From: Metridium senile | Taxonomy: Eukaryota; Cnidaria; Anthozoa; Actiniaria; Metridiidae | Reading direction: 5' to 3' | DNA length: 64,000 nucleotides | Assembly: GCA_949775045.1 (NCBI GenBank) | Contig: OX459095.1 | Span: forward strand, 26,954,978 to 27,018,977 | In this document: piece after piece, positions 45,301 through 64,000 of the stretch | How positions within the stretch are numbered: position 1 is the stretch's first letter | How the letters are laid out: each line of letters starts with the position of its first letter | Made by a program: the position numbers and the translations under genes | Notes under the pieces: model-generated | What the model saw: the letters and a program-made list of their open reading frames with translations, nothing else | Databases searched by the model: none | What the model was told of the DNA's origin: nothing

Positions 45301-48202
45301 AACATTGCAGCTAAAAGTATTATGACGTCATCATTCCTGTGTTGAACAAATTCCGCAGTAAGATTTTATTTATTGAGTTTTTATTGTCTTTCCAAAATGT
45401 TTTTGCGAGATTATTTTATACTACGTGGAAGAGAATTATCTTAAGTACAGTCTCAGCATGTTTCCGGAGTGTTAGAGCGAAATGGTGGTAAACGGTGAGT
45501 AAATTTCTTAACTACACTGGTACTTCAAAGCTTCAATTCAAACCCCGGTTTCCCAAATACTTGTTTTGTTTTCTTGTCGAATAATTTGTTTGGTTCCACG
45601 AAAAAAATATAGGGGTATTCAGGAGATATTCTTCTATCATTGTGTGAAATCTCAACATGGCAGGCCGGTCTATAGAACGCTGGGCCGCTTTGATTTTGTG
45701 TATGAGTGTGTCTATTCCAGCTCATCACCCAATACTAGTCATACTGTTTACATTCAAGAAACGTTGCTCGATTGCTCGATAAATAGGCTGTACTTTTGTA
45801 AATCGGTTATAAGACGAAGGCTATTTCATGTTGGCTAAAAGATGGTATTTGGTATTGCATTTTATTTTAAGTTTTTTTTTAAACAAGAGTCAAAAATTGT
45901 TGATAATTTAGACGGGCTTCAAGCCGTACAAACTTATGATCCAAATTCTTACTATTACTTTTACTTTATTTCTTCTGTATTAATCGCCAGTGTTTCTGCT
46001 TCTCTTTCAGAAAGCTGGCAGTTTGCATGTGTCTAAGACCTTTGTAGAATCGGACACGAATATGTTTTAAATTGAATACAAAATGATAATCTTACGAAGG
46101 TCAATACTATAAAATTATGTTGACCTTCAGCAATACTCGCAGTCAAATGTTTTCATATTTTCCTGGTATTTCCAATGGCTTAAGCTATATTCTCTTATAT
46201 GAAGAAAAATGTTATTAATATATGATCCAAATAGAAATATAAAAGTGTTTATGATCTTTATGCGAACAGAAGAGTTATGTTTGAGTTTAGACAAAAGTTC
46301 TTTAAGATGACCGATAGGTATTAATGGAAATTTGAAAGATTTGATGTAAGAATACTTCAATTATGAAATAAATAGCATCTTGTCATGAAGAATATAATAA
46401 TACTTCTGCCTTCGTAACCAGAATATCATCTCGATTCTTTGTTGTTGTTCACTTAGATGTGACGTCACCTACTAAAACCGAGTTCTGATTGGCTGATCTA
46501 CTGTTTGGTTTCTCAAATATCATAACAAATCAGGGTTATCAAATTTGGTAACCATCAGGACTGATTCTCCCGTACAGACCTCGCGCTCGGTTAATAAGAC
46601 CTAATTATTATGCAAGTTATTTTAGAAAGTCTACGACTTGATAAAAAATATGTCGGGATTTTCGCATATTTAAGAGGCTGTCTCTGTAAAAACCACCCGT
46701 TCATTTTGACTTCAAAAATGAATTTGCCTGAAACTCTGGCGACTAAAAGGGTTTAAACTAAGTCTAAAACAAAAACGCATTTTAGATTGGTAAGAAATTT
46801 TAGTGTTGCGCTGGAAGCTGTATAATATTTTGTCCCGTCTATTCCAGTTGCGTCACTATTTCAAATAGAATAACTTCGATTCCATTGTGAAAATTAACCC
46901 TCACAAGATTGTCGCTAAATTCTTAAATTTTTATTTTTAATACTCTTGTGATGTACAAGATCAACATATGCGAACCTCTACGAAAGCAGCAATACTAACT
47001 TGACATGTCATGTTCATTATGGCATTGTATTTTTAATTTTAAAACAAAATCCATTTCATTTTACTTCAAAAACACAAGGCTTTGATAATGTTACCTGATT
47101 CTCAAGGAAAGTGTTATCAGAAGAGATATTCGAACAACATAAATCAACACTCAAATCTGTAGAAAACGGCTGCAACTCGACCTTAATAGCTACCGAAGTA
47201 TTTACTAGATTTGTCGTGGAATTCGGTTATCTAAGGCTTTCTTTTGGAGCATTTTAAGTTTTATTTATAATAAAACGTCCCAAAAACAGCGGTCTTAAAA
47301 ATGGACAGAAAATCGCAAAAAGTCGCACATGCACTACATCAAACGATCGTAACTTTGGGAAATCAAAAACTAAACGTACATCTGAGTTTAACAAATTGTT
47401 CAATTGAAAACACCATTCTTTTGATCTGCGTTAGTTGGAACTTCAAACTAAGTCACGAAGTTTAGAAACCAGGCGTTGAAATATGGCAAAGTTTGAGACA
47501 ATTTGAATAAGCGATTAGTAGTGGTCATTATAATAAAGATAACACCTTTAAATCTAAATGTAGGTGCAAATAACTTTCAGAGCAATAAAAAAGAGGTATT
47601 GAGAAAGGAATTGATATAAATTTAATTGGTTTGTATTGCGAAATAAAGATTTTATGGCACTACGAAAAATGGATTATTTTCAGTTTTCGTGTTTTTCAAG
47701 TGACGCGACTGGACCTGACGAGCTAAAATATTAAAAGGCGTCAAGCGCAAAAATAAAAACATTTCTTACTAAACTAAATGCGTTTTTCTTTTAGTCCCAG
47801 TACTTTTACAGCAAGAAACGTCAGTGTTTTAAAAAAATATACGTTATTGACACTGTTTACGTACACTTACGGCAGGAATGCGTATCAAAGATATGCCTAT
47901 TGTTTTGTTGAAATCTCAACCTGTCAAAAAACATCTCGCGCGCTAATCAAATAATCATATATGGTAATGGCATTGTTTTCAAGATTGCATACTGTATTTC
48001 TGATACGGGTGAATTTTAGCAGTTACTGAACGTTACAGTCACACTATTCTTATACCAAAGTATTACCACCCCCATTCATCACTAACTGTCAAATGTACAT
48101 ATGGTTGCTTTTCAGATTGCTTTTGTGGCCGTGAGAGGATATAGATATCGGAGTGATATAGCTCTAGATGACATCCTTTTCACTGATGGTTCATGTCCCT
48201 AA
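26557..48202 (+). CDS. Gene 2: secreted astacin metalloprotease with 2 TSP1 and 3 MAM domains (17 exons)
   Basis: Exons: 26557-26635, 28204-28263, 29247-29426, 29817-29934, 31666-31850, 32369-32590, 32983-33150, 33237-33416, 34471-34629, 34719-34978, 36204-36333, 39555-39707, 40406-40668, 41012-41180, 41572-41721, 43342-43604 and 48116-48202. They sum to 2826 nt, in phase throughout, giving 941 residues. Layout: signal peptide ~1-19; propeptide with the FEGD aspartate-switch motif; astacin ~86-281 with zinc histidines H177, H181, H187, Met-turn M234 and Tyr ligand Y236; TSP1 ~282-337 and ~338-397; MAM ~398-570, ~581-755 and ~776-941, separated by Thr/Pro-rich linkers. It is predicted to be a secreted zinc endopeptidase made as a zymogen. 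The single-exon boundaries come from reading only, so alternative splicing is not excluded. Confidence 0.87.
27219..27342. repeat. TAA trinucleotide microsatellite
   Basis: About 40 units with few interruptions (AGT, ATG), in intron 1 of gene 2. Confidence 0.97.
27510..27700. repeat. Dispersed repeat, copy in gene 2 intron 1
   Basis: AACAGTTTTTATTTAGAGACTA... CCAGATATATTAGATACAAA matches 1080-1150; the tail ATAGATATAGTGTTTGCG matches 1240-1256. Confidence 0.6.
28204..28263 (+). CDS. Gene 2 exon 2: acidic propeptide segment
   Basis: A 60-nt phase 1-1 exon after a T-rich tract and TAG acceptor. Encodes VEEQNQDDDNAMDSIVKVNT and ends at GTAAGT. Low complexity and acidic, as expected for a propeptide. 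Supported mainly by phase and splice sites. Confidence 0.7.
28984..29115. mobile_element. 132-bp MITE
   Basis: GCCGGTTGTACGAAG near the left end and CTTCGTACAACCGGC near the right. Interior repeats GGATAA/TTATCC blocks. In intron 2 of gene 2. Confidence 0.8.
29247..29426 (+). CDS. Gene 2 exon 3: propeptide and start of astacin domain
   Basis: Contains LNLFEGDIVL, matching the FxGD motif whose aspartate blocks the zinc in astacin zymogens, then a TKRGG basic maturation site and IWKSKVVPYEMD, the usual start of the mature protease. Acceptor TTTCAG, donor GTAAGT, phase 1-1. Confidence 0.86.
29817..29934 (+). CDS. Gene 2 exon 4: astacin domain N-terminal lobe
   Basis: Encodes EAINDIHQHTCVRFVPHT then ENWIKM. 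The I-x-x-x-TC(I/V)RF pattern with the first domain cysteine is typical of astacins. Acceptor GTCAG, donor GG|GTGAGT, phase 1-2. Confidence 0.88.
30110..30340. mobile_element. TACACGGAT-type foldback MITE with perfect 82-bp palindrome
   Basis: The left part (GTCTACACGGATGCGG, AAACCGCATAAAAA, then GTCCACACGAATCCTG) is a diverged form of the right part. 30259-30340 is a perfect inverted repeat with no spacer centred between 30299 and 30300 (GTGT|ACAC). Confidence 0.85.
30341..30733. mobile_element. GGGGTAC-ended element with repeated ACCCTATCCCAGAC motif
   Basis: Left GGGGTACCGCCGGGGG (twice repeated in part) and right GGGGAGTACCCCCCGGGGG. Inside, ACCCTATCCCAGAC or close variants occur about six times at irregular spacing. 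No ORF. Non-autonomous element of unknown class. Confidence 0.6.
30734..31665. other. Intron 4 of gene 2, remainder
   Basis: AT-rich, no recognised coding sequence. An open frame at 30777-31019 has no known motif. Confidence 0.45.
31666..31850 (+). CDS. Gene 2 exon 5: astacin active site
   Basis: Encodes GCWSHVG, PNCDQ and HELLHALGFYHEHSRPDR, then YIEVLWENIAP. This is the complete HExxHxxGxxHExxRxDR zinc site with catalytic Glu. Two of the four conserved cysteines lie here. Acceptor TTGTAG, donor GTGAGA, phase 2-1. Confidence 0.95.
32369..32590 (+). CDS. Gene 2 exon 6: astacin C-terminal lobe with Met-turn
   Basis: Encodes VHFSKY, YDLKSIMHYYNTAFSKNG and ends SINALYDCKG. SIMHY is the Met-turn with the Tyr ligand, and the final Cys pairs with that in exon 4 by family analogy. 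The position after the Tyr is Tyr rather than the common Gly. Phase 1-1. Confidence 0.9.
32983..33150 (+). CDS. Gene 2 exon 7: degenerate TSP1-like repeat
   Basis: Encodes SSIGWSSWSDFGPCNSAC, RQRFC and ends DDICN. Phase 1-1, donor GTTAGG. Paralogue of gene 1 exon 6327-6491. Confidence 0.82.
33237..33416 (+). CDS. Gene 2 exon 8: thrombospondin type-1 repeat
   Basis: Encodes GHWGRWSSWGNCLSACGEG, RLCNGPPP, GKPCTG and a final TCGL. Phase 1-1. Canonical six-cysteine TSP1, with Ala in place of the usual Thr in the CSxTCG core. Confidence 0.88.
33417..34470. other. Intron 8 of gene 2
   Basis: Contains two diverged direct copies of an AAAACACTGGCC...CTGTATTGGAGA block (34078-34150 and 34300-34370). 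No exon. Confidence 0.5.
34471..34629 (+). CDS. Gene 2 exon 9: MAM1 part 1
   Basis: GPDDCEFEENMCIWSQEN, RWVRI and VDGDFTPNKFGKG. The usual TGPDGD is altered to TWVDGD here. Phase 1-1. Confidence 0.87.
34719..34978 (+). CDS. Gene 2 exon 10: MAM1 part 2
   Basis: YYVYAEIS, FPAAPKGRCIQFAYFMYG, MGPLDVYVID and RWHKTNATI. One codon shorter than the other MAM part-2 exons (260 versus 263 nt). Phase 1-0. Confidence 0.87.
35231..35941. mobile_element. 711-bp TTAA-flanked foldback MITE
   Basis: Ends GGTTACGGTCCACGTTCGCGG-type and complement, flanked by TTAA at 35227-35230 and 35942-35945. The two halves are complementary for almost the full length (e.g. GTGTCCAGTTTTTTTGATAA against its mirror at 35648-35667), so the element is nearly one large hairpin. 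Lies in intron 10 of gene 2. Confidence 0.85.
36204..36333 (+). CDS. Gene 2 exon 11: MAM1 part 3 plus short Thr/Pro linker
   Basis: ISFDATRSK, GDIALDDIMFKDGVC, then a Thr/Pro-rich linker ending TSQP. Phase 0-1. Confidence 0.87.
36334..37125. other. Intron 11 of gene 2, left part
   Basis: 36360-36540 is homologous to intron 14 (41200-41380), including CTTAAAAACTGAAAATTGGG and TTTTACCAATCGA. Otherwise no feature. Confidence 0.6.
37975..38061 (+). CDS. Orphan signal-peptide-like first exon inside an inverted-repeat element
   Basis: ATG at 37975 opens MKSFIILVILLFVYTANTA, a textbook signal peptide, then a Lys/Glu-rich segment NNEKEKEKKQ ending exactly at CAA|GTAAGA, a good splice donor. No following exon was recognised in the element or nearby. 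Could be a captured first exon, a nested gene or chance. No promoter motif is clear. Confidence 0.3.
38102..38346. repeat. 245-bp near-perfect hairpin
   Basis: AACGATTAAAATATGATCGA at the left is mirrored at the right end. The arms of ~120 bp meet around GGTGTTTGATATACTATATC. Probably a MITE nested in the larger element. Confidence 0.85.
39555..39707 (+). CDS. Gene 2 exon 12: MAM2 part 1
   Basis: GPDDCEFEDDMCIWSQTN, RWSRI, LTGPDGDVTPNRF. Phase 1-1. The upstream intron holds an inverted-repeat element (37126-39100). Confidence 0.87.
39859..39925 (+). repeat. tRNA-derived SINE-like sequence
   Basis: TGGCTTAGTTGGTTAAGCACC is a good A-box region; ATTTCGAACATAG is a degraded B box at the right distance. 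Acceptor stem not preserved. Confidence 0.4.
40195..40312. mobile_element. Short inverted-repeat element
   Basis: GTTTCTTCTGCGTTATGATT at the left is mirrored by AATCATAATGCAGAAGAAAC at the right, around TCGGCCATCTTGGCC. About 118 bp. Confidence 0.7.
40406..40668 (+). CDS. Gene 2 exon 13: MAM2 part 2
   Basis: YYVYAEASYP, FPAAPNGRCIQFAYSMYG, MGSLDVYVID, GWHKTNATI. Phase 1-0. Its upstream intron flank is homologous to that of exon 16. Confidence 0.87.
41012..41180 (+). CDS. Gene 2 exon 14: MAM2 part 3 plus long Thr/Pro linker
   Basis: ISFDATRGLEF, GDIALDDIMFKDGVC, then about 23 residues with repeating TTxKP / TTRP units, a likely O-glycosylated spacer. The linker is an expanded form of the one in exon 11. 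Phase 0-1. Confidence 0.87.
41572..41721 (+). CDS. Gene 2 exon 15: MAM3 part 1
   Basis: GPDDCAFEDDMCVWYQEN, RWSRM, TGPDGDVTPNRFGKG. Phase 1-1. Confidence 0.86.
41722..43341. other. Intron 15 of gene 2
   Basis: 43250-43310 is homologous to 40125-40180 in intron 12 (TTTCCCTGTG-GGTACA-CATCAGCT). Contains ATGGCTGAAAAACACGAACT followed by a GT at 42862, not pursued. Otherwise no feature. Confidence 0.5.
43342..43604 (+). CDS. Gene 2 exon 16: MAM3 part 2
   Basis: YYVYAEASYP, FPAAPKGRCIQFAYSMYG, MGSLDVYVID, GWHKTNSTI. Phase 1-0. Confidence 0.87.
43961..45160. mobile_element. 1.2-kb inverted-repeat element
   Basis: TTATTATATGACC at the left and GGTCATATAATAA at the right. Only ~13 bp of clear TIR; it abuts the next element at its right end. 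No known ORF. Confidence 0.45.
45165..46598. mobile_element. 1.43-kb DNA element with CTTATTAACCG termini
   Basis: Both ends share CTTATTAACCG followed by GCTCGGTCTGTACGG-like and TCAGTCCTGATGGTTA blocks in inverted orientation (45165-45310 versus 46440-46598). ACC flanks both sides, a possible 3-bp duplication. The left end carries a second inner hairpin (GGTACAGACCTCGC...). No transposase seen. Confidence 0.7.
46599..48115. other. Right part of intron 16 of gene 2
   Basis: No exon or bordered element seen. 47955-48003 matches 28918-28970 (see findings). Confidence 0.5.
48116..48202 (+). CDS. Gene 2 exon 17: MAM3 part 3, terminal exon
   Basis: IAFVAVRGYRYRSDIALDDI then LFTDGSCP and TAA. 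Acceptor TTTTCAG after a pyrimidine tract. It closes the third MAM domain with no linker and ends the protein two residues after the last cysteine-containing segment. Separated by 4.5 kb of transposon-rich intron from exon 16. Confidence 0.85.
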   Translation: MAFVAVRGYRYRSDIALDDILFTDGSCP

Positions 48203-48321
48203 ACAAGCCACTTCAAGCCCCGGTAATGGACAAAACAGGACACACGATAATGGCATAATGATTGTAGATTAGACAGAGCTATCAGTATGGTGTAATTAGT
48301 ATTTGTAGATTGTTTTTTAGG

Positions 48322-48400
48322 GCGTCAGAGGAAATGGATTTTTGAATTATATAGCTCTAGATTACATCATTTCACTTGATGGTCCATGTTCTAAAAAACT
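48322..48400 (+). pseudogene. Degenerate extra copy of the MAM terminal exon
   Basis: About 120 bases after the gene 2 stop, TTTTTTAG|GGCGTCAG is followed by a sequence reading VRGNGFLNYIALDYI then LDGPC. This aligns with exon 17 (VRGYRYRSDIALDDI...DGSC) with several replacements, including loss of the DD pair. Either a decayed tandem copy of the last exon or a rarely used alternative 3' exon. I favour decay. Confidence 0.55.
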
Positions 48401-48558
48401 AGCTAGACGACCGACCTTTACAGAAACCGTCAAACGCTAGATGATTCGATTTCGCATTGCTCGAACGCATATATATAAACATAGAATTATTGATTTAAAA
48501 CATATAAAAACTGTATCAATTAAACAAAATTGACGAATAGGGTATTTATGCTCTCATT

Positions 48559-49232
48559 ATGTGATGTGATGTGATGTGATGTGATGTGATGTGATGTGAT
48601 GTGATGTGATGTGATGTGATATGATGTGATGTGATGTGCTGTGCTGTGATGTGATGTGATGTGATGTGATGTGATGTGATGTGATGTGATGTGATGTGAT
48701 GTGATGTGATGTGATGTGATGTGATGTGATGTGATGTGCTGTGCTGTGCTGTGCTGTGATGTGATGTGATGTGATGTGATGTGATGTGATGTGATGTGAT
48801 GTGATGTGATGTGATGTGATGTGATGTGATGTGATGTGATGTGATGTGATGTGATGTGATGTGATGTGATGTGATGTGATGTGATGTGATGTGATGTGAT
48901 GTGATGTGATGTGATGTGATGTGATGTGATGTGATGTGCTGTGCTGTGATGTGATGTGATGTGATGTGATGTGATGTGATGTGATGTGATGTGATGTGAT
49001 GTGATGTGATGTGATGTGATGTGATGTGATGTGATGTGATGTGATGTGATGTGATGTGATGTGATGTGATGTGATGTGATGTGATGTGATGTGATGTGAT
49101 GTGATGTGATGTGATGTGATGTGATGTGATGTGATGTGATGTGATGTGATGTGATGTGATGTGATGTGATGTGATGTGATGTGATGTGATGTGATGTGAT
49201 GTGATGTGATGTGATGTGATGTGATGTGATGT
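48559..49232. repeat. GTGAT pentanucleotide array (~674 bp, ~135 units)
   Basis: Continuous GTGAT units with clustered GTGCT variants near 48637, 48738 and 48938 and one ATGAT-type variant. Fills the space between the convergent 3' ends of genes 2 and 3. Confidence 0.98.
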
Positions 49233-49295
49233 ATTTTACATTTTTATGTCTGAAATATTGAAATAATTTTGTATTGTTATCATTATTGAACTACT

Positions 49296-63773
<14,478 letters not shown>

Positions 63774-64000
63774 CTAAAAGTATAATTAATATATAAATGT
63801 AGTTCAATTTACAAATTATTGACAAATCAGACTAAACTATAGCTAAAAAGGCTTATTCAAAACAACAAAAGAGAAAAATTTCCAAGCGAATCTTGGTTTG
63901 GTAGGGATGTGGTAGGATACATTTGATATAGGCTGGGTTGGCTTAGGTAGGGCTGAGTACTAGTTGGGTTGGGTAAGGTTTGACTGTAAAGTAAAAATCC

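Overview
This is eukaryotic, AT-rich, intron-rich invertebrate DNA. The protein families (astacin with TSP1 and MAM modules, a secreted Cys-rich GECWSG-type domain, an SLC22-type transporter) and the transposon types (CR1/L2-like retroposon, many TTAA-flanked and foldback elements, an OTU/2A-type ORF remnant, HEEADTR-type ORFs) suggest a cnidarian, probably an anthozoan. That taxonomic call is inference. There is no bacterial gene organisation, rRNA, CRISPR array or operon.

Three host genes can be reconstructed from splice sites, reading phase and domain matches. Gene 1 (+, exons 6327-21510, 5' end not found) encodes TSP1-TSP1-MAM and a C-terminal Cys-rich domain. Gene 2 (+, 17 exons, 26557-48202) looks complete: signal peptide, propeptide, astacin metalloprotease, two TSP1 and three MAM domains. 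The exon lengths sum to 2826 nt, an exact multiple of three (941 residues plus stop). Gene 3 (-, 8 exons, 63773 down to 49296, 5' end beyond the window) encodes most of an SLC22-like major facilitator transporter, but one exon has an in-frame TAA inside the conserved PESPRW...GR-DEA region. Genes 1 and 2 are tandem paralogues with the same exon phases. Genes 2 and 3 converge on an intergenic region filled by a ~674-bp GTGAT array.

Almost all other sequence is transposable-element or repeat DNA, mostly in introns. 1-6300: a TTAA MITE (1290-1815), a short inverted-repeat element (2589-3198) and a 1.4-kb foldback element (3336-4713). 7505-8240: 3' end of a Ty3/gypsy element (-). The 10.5-kb MAM intron of gene 1 (8999-19548) holds a 4.35-kb TTAA element with ~850-bp inverted arms (9036-13389), a Mutator-like element with a 9-bp target duplication (13503-14991) and a CR1/L2-type retrotransposon (about 15245-19421). 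21540-24020: GATGAT-rich minisatellite interrupted by a hAT-like inverted-repeat element. 25.6-30.8 kb: small MITEs, a TAA array and a perfect 82-bp palindrome. 35.2-39.1 kb: a 711-bp TTAA foldback and a 1.98-kb inverted-repeat element that carries a signal-peptide-like exon. 43.9-46.6 kb: two abutting inverted-repeat elements. 50.5-52.1 kb: a decayed ORF with a 2A-like motif and an OTU-like domain. 54.2-60.4 kb: a large inverted-repeat element with a decayed HEEADTR-family ORF, one of whose arms was later split by a second copy of the foldback element seen at 3336-4713.

Biologically, genes 1 and 2 are predicted to act outside the cell: gene 2 as a zinc endopeptidase addressed by TSP1 and MAM modules, gene 1 as a related adhesive or matrix protein, with or without protease exons upstream of the window. 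Gene 3 is predicted to be a plasma-membrane organic ion transporter, or a recently disabled copy of one.
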